Positions 33,928 through 42,793 of a stretch of 44,637 nucleotides of DNA are shown here, one piece after another (within the stretch, counting starts at the first letter, position 1; every line of letters starts with the position of its first letter). The translations under genes were made by a program, and so were the position numbers. Source of the DNA: Lewinellaceae bacterium SD302 (lineage in GTDB: Bacteria > Bacteroidota > Bacteroidia > Chitinophagales > Saprospiraceae); assembly GCA_002591745.1 (NCBI GenBank), contig PDLQ01000038.1, positions 1 through 44,637 on the forward strand, read 5' to 3'. A model generated the notes under the pieces. It made no database searches, was not told the origin of the DNA, and saw only the letters and a list, made by a program, of their open reading frames with translations.

Positions 33928-34749
33928 TTATAATTTTAAACTTAAACAGGCTCCGGTGGGGCCTATGTTAAATTTTGCATTACGGCCGAGGATTTCTTTG
34001 CGGTGTAGAACCGGAACGAAGTAACCGACCGCAGCACCCAGCAAGTAGCCGCCGATCACGTCGGTAGGGTAGTGGCGGCCTCCCTTAACGCGCAAATAAC
34101 CAGTCAGTGCGGGTAAGGTGACCGCCAAACCCCAGGCGTAGGGCTTCAATTTACTGTCGGGGTAATAATCAGATAAGACCCGGGCAAAAAAGAAAGCACC
34201 CGTGGCGGTCAGTGAAGTATGGCCGGAGACAAAAGCCGCCCGGTCACCGGACTTCAGCGGGTCTTCGGGATTCCATTCCGGGCCGTAAACGTAGGGTCTC
34301 GGCCGGGCAAAAGCGGATTTGCTCAGGCTGGTAAGTCCCGCAGTAATGGTAAGACTTTCCAGGTAGAGCAGGCCGATGGTCGTAAAGTCACCGCGCATCC
34401 TTTCGTTGGTAAAGAGCAAAGCCGGCAATGCCACGGAAGTGTACAAACTATAATCGCTGAATTTACGGGCATTACCCATGGATTCGATCGACCCCAGCCG
34501 GTCAAAACCATTTATCTGCTCATAGGCCGCTACATTGAGTTCGCTGAGAAAGGGTTGGTTCCGGTCTAAATTATTCTGCAAAATAATGGCCAGACCTCCG
34601 GAAACTACGGCCGTGCCGCCGAAAATTACTTCACGACCAAAGGAAATATGATAGGGTCCGTCGGATAGTTGTTCCTGGCCGGTTGCTGAAGAGGCGAGCA
34701 GCAGTGTGATCAAGAGGACTATACCGCGAAATAAAGAAGTGAGGTACAT
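33928..34749 (-). CDS. PAP2-superfamily phosphatase
   Basis: A second envelope PAP2-type phosphatase, 273 residues, with a signal sequence (VLLITLLLASSATGQ). The motifs are KSAFARPRPYVYG, FVSGHTSLTATG, and RVKGGRHYPTDVIGGYLLGA, a textbook set with all catalytic residues. It starts 8 bp after the stop of the glycosidase-like gene, so the two are probably co-transcribed. It shares the SGH spacing and a FFFA(R/K)VLSDY segment with the PAP2 protein at 31072-31938, indicating a shared ancestor. Confidence 0.9.
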   Translation of the reverse strand: MYLTSLFRGIVLLITLLLASSATGQEQLSDGPYHISFGREVIFGGTAVVSGGLAIILQNNLDRNQPFLSELNVAAYEQINGFDRLGSIESMGNARKFSDYSLYTSVALPALLFTNERMRGDFTTIGLLYLESLTITAGLTSLSKSAFARPRPYVYGPEWNPEDPLKSGDRAAFVSGHTSLTATGAFFFARVLSDYYPDSKLKPYAWGLAVTLPALTGYLRVKGGRHYPTDVIGGYLLGAAVGYFVPVLHRKEILGRNAKFNIGPTGACLSLKL

Positions 34750-34757
34750 GGCGAAAA

Positions 34758-36920
34758 TTAAAGTTTCAGGAAGCGTTTCGTGGTTTGAAAACCGGTATCG
34801 GCCACTTCGATCACTACTTGATAGAGGCCGGATGGTAGCTTATTCAGTTCAATATGACCTTTGTTTAGCCGCTGCAACTCAATACTACGCACCAGCTGGC
34901 CGCTGATACTGTAAATACTAACCTTGCCCGTCTTGTTGATATTTCCCCGGAAGCTCAATTGTTCGCCAGCGGGGTTCGGATAGAACTCGATCTCAGTTTG
35001 AGGGCTGTTACAATTAATCTTTAACTGCCGAACACCTAATGAACTACGACTTCCGTCAAAATCAACTTGATCAATCCGGTATAAATAATCACCCGGAGGT
35101 GGAAAACGATCTACGTAGCGGTATTCATTTTCCAGCTGGCTATTGCCCTGACCGTCGAGGCGAGCTACGGAATTAAAGCTGACTCCGTCATTACTTCTCA
35201 GGACTTCAAAGTAGCGATTATTGCGTTCTGACCGAGTTGACCAGACTATCGTAGCGTGGCAATCTTCCACTTTCGCTTCGTACTCATTCCAGTCAACGGC
35301 GAGAGGAGCCGCGCATTCCGGCCCCGCCATGTTTTTGAGGACGGCGCTGTACTTGGGGGCGTAAACCAGATTAGTATCCTGGCTCATGGTTTCCAGCAGC
35401 CCCCAGCTACCGTATTGAGCGCTCCGTTGAGCAACGAAGGAGAAGTGCATGATCTGCAATGGTTCGTCTCCGGTTTGTAAGGTGCGTAGAGAATCGAACC
35501 AGCTATTATACAAGTCATATAATCTGGGGCTGCGGTGCAGATCGATTAGTGCATCGGCATAATCCGGATAAACCCCGAAAGGATTTGGCGTAAGGTGCTG
35601 ACCGCCCTCGTAAAAAATGAGGGGCAGACCTAGCGGATCGGCCACTTCTTCCTTTTGTTCCCTGACGTACTGAAAACTGACGGGCTGGGATATTTCCGCT
35701 TGGTCTGCCACCTGGTCTACGGTGGCAGCGGCGCCTAGTTGATCGAGTACGGCTTCGGCCTCCTCGGTAAAGCCAAAGTAACAGGTAGGGGAAACGGCAT
35801 CGAAGCTGCCCGGCGTCAGGTTGTTGACGATCCGCTGGCTGACATCCACCCAGGAAAGCTGGGTGCCGGCCACCCTGGTAATTCTGTCCAGTTGTCCGTC
35901 GTAGGCTAGAGTGAAGGCATCCAGGCAACGCTGGACGTAGGGCACCAGACCTTCGGGCCAGCTGGTGCCGGTTTGCTCACAACCGTAAAAATTGAGCCAC
36001 TGGGTTTGGCCGAAAATCCAGTTCCAGATTTCGTTGCTGTATTCCACGTAAAGGTGGCGCTCTGTCTCCAGGTTGTCGCGCATAAACTCGGCCAATTGTT
36101 GGCTGTATTCAGGGCTGGCGCGGTGGGGAACGCAGAGCCAGCCGTCGAGGTCGTAGTCGTTCATCAGCTTCACCATCATCTCGTAGGGAATGCCTTTTTC
36201 GTAGGCCCAGGTATAGTGGTCCATTTGCGACCGCTCGGCCCAGTCGAATTCGTCCGGATTATTCCAGCCTTCATCTCTGGCTTGCCCCCAGTTGTTGGTC
36301 TGCCCCCAGTCCATGAAGCGCACAGTCTGAAAAGCCTGGAGTTTCTCCAGGAAGACCGGGTTAAAGGGCTGCTCCAGATAGGTTGTTTCCGTGCCGGGCA
36401 TCAACAAGCGGATATTATGGATGGGGTCATTAATGTCCGAGGTTTCGATGGCAACTTCCACGATTCCCTGTTCTTGAGGCACGAGATCGAACGTCATCCG
36501 ACCCATCCCGGTGGTGTTTAAGTTGGAAAAGCTTCCGAATACCCGGAGGCTGCCGCTACCTTCCCAGAGTAAAACGTATTCCCCGGCGGGCCAACCCCTG
36601 GTATCTCCCCAAATGGTTACGGCCTCCTGGGGATAAATTGATTCGGGGATGGTCTGGGGAGCGTGAGTGGGGTAGCCATCCGGCCGATAGCTCAGGTTGG
36701 TAGCTTGTTCGCTGTTGAAGGCCGCGTTGGGATTGCCAACATCTTTCGTATACCACTCGCGGGCATTGCGCATCAGGTTGACGAAAGGCAGTTCGGTCCC
36801 CCAATCGGCCAGTCCGGCCATATTAACGCCGATGTCGAGTTGGCAATCCGGGTCGAGTTGAGCGGAGACAGGCGACAGCAATCCGCTTAAGAGAAATAAG
36901 AAGGTGTAGATATATTTCAT
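34758..36920 (-). CDS. Secreted glycosidase-like TIM-barrel protein with T9SS type A tail
   Basis: A 720-residue secreted protein with a signal peptide (ending SPVSAQ) and a Por-type C-terminal tail (FYPNPAGEQLSFRGN, ISGQLVRSIELQR, LPSGLYQVVIE). Between them, residues of about 190-550 look like a clan GH-A type TIM barrel. YVEYSNEIWN has the N-E pair of the acid/base strand (E about 297), and LIFYEGGQH has a glutamate (about 438) in the nucleophile position. A fibronectin-like region follows. Homologues are often called cellulose-binding or hypothetical, and no substrate can be named. It is first in a likely operon with the PAP2 gene. Confidence 0.72.
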   Translation of the reverse strand: MKYIYTFLFLLSGLLSPVSAQLDPDCQLDIGVNMAGLADWGTELPFVNLMRNAREWYTKDVGNPNAAFNSEQATNLSYRPDGYPTHAPQTIPESIYPQEAVTIWGDTRGWPAGEYVLLWEGSGSLRVFGSFSNLNTTGMGRMTFDLVPQEQGIVEVAIETSDINDPIHNIRLLMPGTETTYLEQPFNPVFLEKLQAFQTVRFMDWGQTNNWGQARDEGWNNPDEFDWAERSQMDHYTWAYEKGIPYEMMVKLMNDYDLDGWLCVPHRASPEYSQQLAEFMRDNLETERHLYVEYSNEIWNWIFGQTQWLNFYGCEQTGTSWPEGLVPYVQRCLDAFTLAYDGQLDRITRVAGTQLSWVDVSQRIVNNLTPGSFDAVSPTCYFGFTEEAEAVLDQLGAAATVDQVADQAEISQPVSFQYVREQKEEVADPLGLPLIFYEGGQHLTPNPFGVYPDYADALIDLHRSPRLYDLYNSWFDSLRTLQTGDEPLQIMHFSFVAQRSAQYGSWGLLETMSQDTNLVYAPKYSAVLKNMAGPECAAPLAVDWNEYEAKVEDCHATIVWSTRSERNNRYFEVLRSNDGVSFNSVARLDGQGNSQLENEYRYVDRFPPPGDYLYRIDQVDFDGSRSSLGVRQLKINCNSPQTEIEFYPNPAGEQLSFRGNINKTGKVSIYSISGQLVRSIELQRLNKGHIELNKLPSGLYQVVIEVADTGFQTTKRFLKL

Positions 36921-37064
36921 GTCCAGCGACAGTTTGCATAAAGTTATTGAATTTGGTCTAGGACCGCCTTAGATCAAGGGGGCCTAAATCTTACATTCTA
37001 TTTTTACCCCCAACCGACAACCAAGCCCTTCCCCCGCGGTTTGAACATTCAAGCAACCCGAACT

Positions 37065-38891
37065 ATGAGCTACCCGAGCATGCGCGCCGCCGCCAACGAC
37101 CTGGAGAGAACCGGTCAGTTGGTCCGGATCAAAGAAGAATTGGACCCCGACCTGGAGATCGCCGCCGTTCACCGTCGGGTCTTCGCTGCGGGTGGTCCGG
37201 CCCTGTTATTCGAGCGAGTGAAGGGGAGTCCTTTTCAGGCCATTTCCAATATCTACGGCACTTTTGAACGTACTGATTTTCTTTTCCGCAAGACCTTGCC
37301 TAAAGTAAAGAAAGTAGTGGAGCTGAAGGCAGATCCCGCCAATCTGGCCAAGAATCCGTTGCGTTATACCGGGGCCCCTTTTACGGCACTAAGTGCTTTA
37401 CCGCGTAAGCATCTGCGCCCGGCCGTCAGGTACGGGGAGACGACGATCGATCAATTGCCACTGATCAAGAGCTGGCCGATGGACGGTGGGGCTTTCGTGA
37501 CCATGCCCCAGGTCATCACCCTGCCACCGGGAACCAAAAAAGCAATGCAAACCAACATCGGTATGTATCGTATTCAGCTAAGTGGCAACGACTATGCGCT
37601 GAACAAAGAGATCGGACTGCACTATCAGCTTCACCGGGGGATCGGGGTTCATCATACCCAATACAATAAATCAGACGAGCCTTTCCGCTGCACGGTGGCC
37701 GTTGGTGGCCCACCCAGTCATGCCTTTTCAGCCATCATGCCTTTGCCGGAAGGGCTGAGTGAAATGACCTTTGCGGGGATGCTGGCCGGTCGCCGTTTCG
37801 GCTACGCCTGGGACCGGGACTGGTTATTGAGTGCCGATGCCGATTTTGTCATCACCGGTACCATCCGGAAGAACGAAAAAATGCCGGAAGGTCCCTTTGG
37901 TGACCATTTGGGTTACTACAGCTTGCAACACGATTTCCCGGTTATGGACGTCGAAAAGGTCTACCACCGCAAGAATCCGCTCTGGCACTTCAGCGTGGTT
38001 GGCCGACCTCCCGCCGAGGACAGTAGTTTCGGTTACCTCATCCACAAGATCGTGGAGGAACTTACGCCCCAGGAATTTCCCGGTATCCGCCAGATCAACG
38101 CCGTTGACGAGGCGGGCGTACACCCGCTTTTACTGGCGGTGGGTTCCGAGCGCTATATGCCCTTTCGCGAGAAAGTACCGGAGGAGATACTGACCCAGGC
38201 CACTCGTATCCTCGGCTCCGGCCAGACCAGTTTGGCCAAGTACTGCATCATCGCAGCCGACGAAGACGACCCGCAATTGGACGCCCAGGACATGCCGGCT
38301 TTCTTTCGCCATGTTCTGGAGCGCTTCGACCCCACCCGCGACCTTCATTTCATCACCAAAACGACCATCGATACCCTGGATTACAGCGGTTCGGGCTGGA
38401 ATGCAGGCTCCAAAATGATCTGGGCCTGCCGCGGGGAGCGTAAAAGAAGTCTGACTAGCAAAGTAGCAGTGGACTTGGAACTGGGAAAAGATTTTGGCTA
38501 CGCGGCCTTCGTACAACCCGGTATCCTGGCGCTGGAAGGTCCCCGCTTTACCGATGAAAGTAGCTACGCCGACCTAAGCCAACTCACCGAACGCATGGCC
38601 CGATTCGACTGGGAGGGCATCCCTTTGGTTATTCTTTGCGATGATGCCCGCTTCCTGGCAAAGGACTTCAGTAACTTTCTCTGGGCCGTATTTACCCGCT
38701 CTAACCCCAGTCATGATGTCCACGGTCTCGGCGCTTTTGTAGAGCATAAGCACTGGGGCTGCACCGGCCCGGTCATCATTGACGCCCGTGTTAAGCCCTG
38801 GCACGCTCCCGGACTAGTGGAGGACCCAGACGTAGAAAAGCGGGTCGACCGATTATTTGCCAAAGGAGGAAGTTTGCACGGTTTAGGATGA
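37065..38891 (+). CDS. UbiD-family prenylated-FMN-dependent decarboxylase
   Basis: A reversible aromatic or alpha,beta-unsaturated acid decarboxylase; about 608 residues, the usual size of the menaquinone/UbiD-like group. Recognisable segments are LERTGQLVRIKEELDPDLEIAAV at the N-terminus, MYRIQLSGNDYALN, HRGIGVHHTQYN, GGPPSHAFSA, then EGPFGDHLGYYS and VVGRPPAEDSSFGYLIHKI, all typical of the prFMN-binding fold. It needs the cofactor made by UbiX, encoded at 3031. ATG 37065 (MSYPSMRAAANDL) is preferred to TTG 37041. A futalosine- or ubiquinone-type role is possible but not provable. A 21-bp motif copy lies antisense within it at 38452-38472, encoding T-S-K-V-A. Confidence 0.88.
   Translation: MSYPSMRAAANDLERTGQLVRIKEELDPDLEIAAVHRRVFAAGGPALLFERVKGSPFQAISNIYGTFERTDFLFRKTLPKVKKVVELKADPANLAKNPLRYTGAPFTALSALPRKHLRPAVRYGETTIDQLPLIKSWPMDGGAFVTMPQVITLPPGTKKAMQTNIGMYRIQLSGNDYALNKEIGLHYQLHRGIGVHHTQYNKSDEPFRCTVAVGGPPSHAFSAIMPLPEGLSEMTFAGMLAGRRFGYAWDRDWLLSADADFVITGTIRKNEKMPEGPFGDHLGYYSLQHDFPVMDVEKVYHRKNPLWHFSVVGRPPAEDSSFGYLIHKIVEELTPQEFPGIRQINAVDEAGVHPLLLAVGSERYMPFREKVPEEILTQATRILGSGQTSLAKYCIIAADEDDPQLDAQDMPAFFRHVLERFDPTRDLHFITKTTIDTLDYSGSGWNAGSKMIWACRGERKRSLTSKVAVDLELGKDFGYAAFVQPGILALEGPRFTDESSYADLSQLTERMARFDWEGIPLVILCDDARFLAKDFSNFLWAVFTRSNPSHDVHGLGAFVEHKHWGCTGPVIIDARVKPWHAPGLVEDPDVEKRVDRLFAKGGSLHGLG
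38452..38472 (-). repeat. 21-bp motif copy inside the UbiD-type gene (antisense)
   Basis: The plus strand reads TGACTAGCAAAGTAGCA then GTGG, with an exact core. The frame gives T-S-K-V-A, the same peptide and reading frame as the copy at 25083. With the copy at 38903 it forms an inverted pair about 470 bp apart. Confidence 0.75.
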
Positions 38892-38902
38892 TGTTTTCAC
38901 CA

Positions 38903-38923
38903 GGCACTGCTACTTTGGTAGCC
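38903..38923 (+). promoter_or_regulatory. 21-bp motif copy upstream of purK
   Basis: Reads GGCACTGCTACTTTG then GTAGCC, containing the perfect palindrome GCTAC-TTTG-GTAGC. It lies 33 bp before the purK ATG and in gene orientation. Confidence 0.7.
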
Positions 38924-38944
38924 ACAGTTCTTTAAAAACCTGAT

Positions 38945-38952
38945 TACCTTTG
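38945..38952 (+). promoter_or_regulatory. -7 promoter box next to the purK start
   Basis: TACCTTTG matches TAnnTTTG exactly and is followed by CCCC and then ATG 38957. The transcript would start at or near the start codon. Confidence 0.55.
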
Positions 38953-38956
38953 CCCC

Positions 38957-40111
38957 ATGCAAAAGACCCTTGGAATACTCGGCGGTGGCCAGCTTGGTAA
39001 AATGCTTTGTCAGGCTGCTTCGGTGTGGCACCAGCCGATACACGTTTTGGACGATAGCGCGGACTTCCCCGCCGCGCCCTACGCTACAAAATTCGTAGCC
39101 GGTAGTTTTCGCGACGAAGCGGATGTACTGGCATTCGGCCGTAGCGTAGACGTTCTGACCATTGAGATCGAACACATCGATACCAAAGCCCTGCGACAGT
39201 TGCAATCTGAGGGAATTGAAGTATACCCCCAACCGGAAGTGATCGATACGATCAAGGATAAGGGCTTGCAGAAACGCTTTTACCGCCAACACGAACTGCC
39301 CACCGCCGACTTTGAATTATTTGATGATAAGGACCACGTTATCGAGGCCGTCAACGAAGGGCGCTGGCCCTATCCATTCGTCCAGAAAGTGCGCACGGGT
39401 GGCTACGACGGGCGGGGTGTCGCCGTGATCCGCAACGAGGCAGATCTGGAAGAGAAATTGCTGGAAGGTCCGTCTTTGCTGGAAAAACTGGCCGACATTG
39501 ACAAAGAACTTGCGGCCGTAGTAGCGCGAGGCGTGGATGGCTCAATACGTGTTTTTCCTTGTGTGGAAATGGAATTTCACCCCACCGCAAACCTGGTTGA
39601 ATATTTACTGTGCCCGGCCGCGATCCCTGGAGATCTACAGAGAGAAGTGAGCGAGTTGGCTCGCACAACAGCCGAAGCGTACGGTATCGTGGGGCTGCTG
39701 GCCGTGGAACTGTTCCTGAATAAAGACGGAAGTTTGTGGATCAACGAAGTTGCGCCCCGCCCTCATAACAGCGGACACCACACCATTGAGGCTTGCGTAA
39801 CCAGCCAGTATGAGCAACATTTGCGCGCTGTATTGGGATTACCTCTGGGGACTACGGACCTGATCAGGCCGGCGGCCATGGCCAATATTCTGGGAGCAGC
39901 CGGTCATACCGGACCAGCAATTTATAAAAACCTGGATCAGGTGCTGGAAATTCCCGGTTTGTATCCTCATTTATACGGTAAGGCGATCACGAAACCTTTC
40001 CGGAAAATGGGGCATCTGACGGCCATCGGAGACACCGTTCAGGAAGCAAGGGCGCGTGCGGAACGGGCAAAAGCCTTACTCTCGGTGGAGAGTGATGCAA
40101 CCGAAGGATAA
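38957..40111 (+). CDS. purK: N5-carboxyaminoimidazole ribonucleotide synthase
   Basis: An ATP-grasp enzyme of purine synthesis that carboxylates aminoimidazole ribonucleotide with bicarbonate and ATP. It begins with the family's standard MQKTLGILGGGQLGKMLCQAA. It continues with IEIEHIDTKAL, the ATP-grasp segment VQKVRTGGYDGRGVAV, AVELFLNKDGSLWINEVAPRPHNSGHHTIEAC (metal-binding end of the fold), and HLYGKAITKPFRKMGHLTAIG at the C-terminus. The 384-residue length is normal. PurE is not in this window. The gene converges on the GH20 gene with only 4 bp between stops. Confidence 0.97.
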   Translation: MQKTLGILGGGQLGKMLCQAASVWHQPIHVLDDSADFPAAPYATKFVAGSFRDEADVLAFGRSVDVLTIEIEHIDTKALRQLQSEGIEVYPQPEVIDTIKDKGLQKRFYRQHELPTADFELFDDKDHVIEAVNEGRWPYPFVQKVRTGGYDGRGVAVIRNEADLEEKLLEGPSLLEKLADIDKELAAVVARGVDGSIRVFPCVEMEFHPTANLVEYLLCPAAIPGDLQREVSELARTTAEAYGIVGLLAVELFLNKDGSLWINEVAPRPHNSGHHTIEACVTSQYEQHLRAVLGLPLGTTDLIRPAAMANILGAAGHTGPAIYKNLDQVLEIPGLYPHLYGKAITKPFRKMGHLTAIGDTVQEARARAERAKALLSVESDATEG

Positions 40112-40115
40112 AGTG

Positions 40116-42731
40116 CTATCGCCTTAGCTCCACGGCCAAACTTCTCCGGTCGCCGGTACCGCTTCTCAGGTAGATCGGTTCTTTTGTATCCGGCAATTCG
40201 TGGCCGGGTTCAATCAGGAGTTCTCCTTCTTCTCCCACCGTAGGCGCAGACCATTCTTCACCTGAAGTTGCGTACACCCGAGTGCCGGGAAAAGCGGTTC
40301 GAACCTTTATTTGTCCATCTACCACCATCGCTCCCGGTGGAGACAGGCGGTAACGAATACCGTAGCTATCCAGTAAGGGTAATGCGTGGTAACCCACCCG
40401 GTTAGCAAAGTAGGCCCAATCGCTTTTCATAACTGCCTTACGACTTTCCGGATCATCGATCTCTTCCCAGGCCGCCGGGGCAGACCAGGCTCTTTCGGCC
40501 AGTCCGAGCATTTTGGGCCACAGATAATGTTCCTGCAGGCTGTCACCCCTGACGGTCTCGCTCCAGAGTTGGCCCTGGATACCAACGATTTTGTCGCGGG
40601 CCTCGGGCTTAAGGGTAACCATGTCGGTGCGTAGTTCAGCTTCCGTTGGACCGTCACCGGCGGCGTACCATGGTTTAGGGACGGTCTTGGCCACATCATA
40701 AGGCGCAAAGGCCCAGGGACGATAGGTATCCACGAAGCCGCCCCAGTAGAGGCCGCCTTCAGCCGGGTCGGGATTATAGGCGAGGTCGAAGTAAAAGTTT
40801 TGCACGTTGGCGAGCACCACATCATAGCCGGCGTTGGCCATCCGGTAGCCCAGGTCGAGATTGCCGCCGAGGCTGTTCCAGACGTAAGCCAACATATTTT
40901 GATCGGCGAAATCAGGGTTGACTTTCCAGCGATAGTCGTTTTCTGCGATGGCCTCCCGCTCCATGCCGATCTCTTCCCAGCCGGCGGTGCGTAGTCCCTT
41001 TTCGTCTAATATCTCTTTGAAGCGGCCGAGGAAATAGGCGCTAAAAAGATTCTTGACCTCTTCGGCTTTTTCGGTGTCTACGCCGAATCCTTTTTTAAGG
41101 TCCAGACAAGCGGGGTTGCCCGTCCAGACACCGTAAGGAACTTCGTCTCCGCCCGTGTGAAGGGTCAGCAGTTCTGATTCAGCCTCTTCGTACATGAGGG
41201 CGATCTCGGTGACAACCTTGTCCAGGAATTTATAGGTGCTTTCGCTGCAAACGTCAATGACGTTATCCGGATAACTCTGGATGGAACGATACTGACTCTT
41301 ATCATCGGGATGGCTGATGGCGTAGCTTTTGTCTCCGGTACGGCGGGCGTAAGCTTCCAGGGCCTTGATCGCGGCGCGGGCGTGGCCGGGAAGGTCGATT
41401 TCGGGAATAACCTCGATCTGGCGCAGTTCAGCGTATTGCAGAATTTCGATGAAGTCCGCCCGGCTGTAAAAACCGGTGCCCGAAGTATCCCTCCCGCTCC
41501 CGCCGGACCCATAGGCTGGTTTGATACGGTCACTTTCATCCGGAGTATAACCGCGGGTGGCACCTACGGTAGTAAGCTCGGGAAGATCAGGGATTTCGAG
41601 CCGCCATCCTTCGTCATCGGAAAGATGGAAGTGAAACTTGTTCAGCTTAAACAGGGCCATCAGGTCCAGCAGTCTCAGAACCGAAGCTTTGGACTGGAAG
41701 TTGCGGCTCACGTCAAGGTGCTGGCCACGGTAGGGGAAACGGGGGGCATCCTGCACTTTGGCCAGGGGCAGGTAAAGCCCATCCGACTCTTCGTGCAGAG
41801 ATTGTAAAACCGTGGCTAGTCCGTAGAGCATTCCTGCCGGGTCGCTGGCGGAGACGACGGTCATTTCCGTACTCATGTTAAATATCTCGTAAGCTTCCGG
41901 GGCAATCGTCCGCTCGTAGATGAGCTCGAGGTGAGGGAAATTCGGTTTGTCTTCCTGGTGAATTACTAACTCCACATCGTAAAACTGAGCGAGCCATTGT
42001 TTCAAAACTTTCGTCGGTGCATGCCACCAAACTCCGCTGGACCAGACGTGCAAACGGCGATCACCCATAATCGTAGTGGTCGCCGCTGTGCTGCTATTAC
42101 TATTTGCGCTCCCTCCACTTTGGTACTTTGCTAGTCCAATACCTTTATCGGCAGTGAATTCAATCACGTTCGGAGTAGGAATTACTTTTAATTCACTCGC
42201 TCCCAAGTCTTCCGGGTAGTTCTCGTAGAGAAAATCCGGGTCTCTGTATTTCACTAACTTATCATTAGCGGCTCCGCCAAATGTAGCCGTTGCATTCATT
42301 GGTGTTTGTGACCATTTCAGCTCAGTCAACTTACCGTTTCGAATCAGAAAAAAACCTTTAGGCGCCATCGTTTCCTTGATTGTCGTTCCGCCACTGCGGT
42401 AATCGATCCTCACTTGCTCGCCGGGTGGCAGCCCCGTGAAATCAGAGGTAGGGCGCAGGGCGTAGTATTCACCCTCCAGGTGCAAGATCTCGTAGCCGTC
42501 AGTAATGTCGGTCACCGCTCCCATGAATGCACTAAAGTGAATCTCCCATTCTTGTTGCAGGCTATCTGTTTCACCATTGACCAAAGTGAAATAGGCTTCA
42601 GTTTCGGAGGCTTCGTAATCATTGTCAAGGTGGGTCCACTGGATTGTGCTAGTGATGGTTTCGTTTATTTCTTGATCGTTTTGGCAGCCGAAGAAAACAA
42701 AGGGAAGAAGAAGAAAGAATGGCAAGCGCAT
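40116..42731 (-). CDS. GH20 beta-N-acetylhexosaminidase, lipoprotein
   Basis: A surface or periplasmic lipoprotein that removes terminal N-acetylhexosamine, for example from chitin or peptidoglycan fragments. ATG 42731 gives a lipoprotein signal (MRLPFFLLLPFVFFGC, lipidated cysteine at 16). The longer start at 42755 would overlap the 21-bp motif and is rejected. Domains are: CHB_HEX carbohydrate-binding (about 28-140), GH20b (about 180-330), GH20 barrel (about 335-690, with HFHLSDDEGWRLEI and HTGGDEVPYGVW holding the catalytic D529-E530 pair), and a chitobiase-type C-terminal domain. The 871-residue length fits. An unusual Ser/Gly-rich loop (about 205-220, GLAKYQSGGSANSNSS) coincides with an imperfect motif copy at 42116-42136. 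Confidence 0.93.
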   Translation of the reverse strand: MRLPFFLLLPFVFFGCQNDQEINETITSTIQWTHLDNDYEASETEAYFTLVNGETDSLQQEWEIHFSAFMGAVTDITDGYEILHLEGEYYALRPTSDFTGLPPGEQVRIDYRSGGTTIKETMAPKGFFLIRNGKLTELKWSQTPMNATATFGGAANDKLVKYRDPDFLYENYPEDLGASELKVIPTPNVIEFTADKGIGLAKYQSGGSANSNSSTAATTTIMGDRRLHVWSSGVWWHAPTKVLKQWLAQFYDVELVIHQEDKPNFPHLELIYERTIAPEAYEIFNMSTEMTVVSASDPAGMLYGLATVLQSLHEESDGLYLPLAKVQDAPRFPYRGQHLDVSRNFQSKASVLRLLDLMALFKLNKFHFHLSDDEGWRLEIPDLPELTTVGATRGYTPDESDRIKPAYGSGGSGRDTSGTGFYSRADFIEILQYAELRQIEVIPEIDLPGHARAAIKALEAYARRTGDKSYAISHPDDKSQYRSIQSYPDNVIDVCSESTYKFLDKVVTEIALMYEEAESELLTLHTGGDEVPYGVWTGNPACLDLKKGFGVDTEKAEEVKNLFSAYFLGRFKEILDEKGLRTAGWEEIGMEREAIAENDYRWKVNPDFADQNMLAYVWNSLGGNLDLGYRMANAGYDVVLANVQNFYFDLAYNPDPAEGGLYWGGFVDTYRPWAFAPYDVAKTVPKPWYAAGDGPTEAELRTDMVTLKPEARDKIVGIQGQLWSETVRGDSLQEHYLWPKMLGLAERAWSAPAAWEEIDDPESRKAVMKSDWAYFANRVGYHALPLLDSYGIRYRLSPPGAMVVDGQIKVRTAFPGTRVYATSGEEWSAPTVGEEGELLIEPGHELPDTKEPIYLRSGTGDRRSLAVELRR
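42116..42136 (+). repeat. Imperfect 21-bp motif copy inside the GH20 gene (antisense)
   Basis: GGTACTTTGCTAGTCC keeps TACTTTG and CTAGTCC, with one core mismatch (G instead of C). It falls in a Ser/Gly-rich loop of low conservation. Confidence 0.5.
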
Positions 42732-42746
42732 GAAGTTCGGTTTTAT

Positions 42747-42767
42747 GGCTATCAAAGTAGCAATGCT
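42747..42767 (-). promoter_or_regulatory. 21-bp motif copy upstream of GH20
   Basis: The minus strand reads AGCATTGCTACTTTG then ATAGCC, 15 bp before the preferred ATG 42731 and in gene orientation. It lies in the gap after the NlpC/P60 gene. Confidence 0.7.
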
Positions 42768-42793
42768 TATTGGAATGCAAAAGCGGGGAAAGA

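Noticed and set aside
40401..40416. GGTTAGCAAAGTAGGCC as another motif copy
   Set aside because: It lacks the core's GCA end and encodes the ordinary GH20 segment W-A-Y-F-A-N-R-V-G, so the similarity is probably coincidental.
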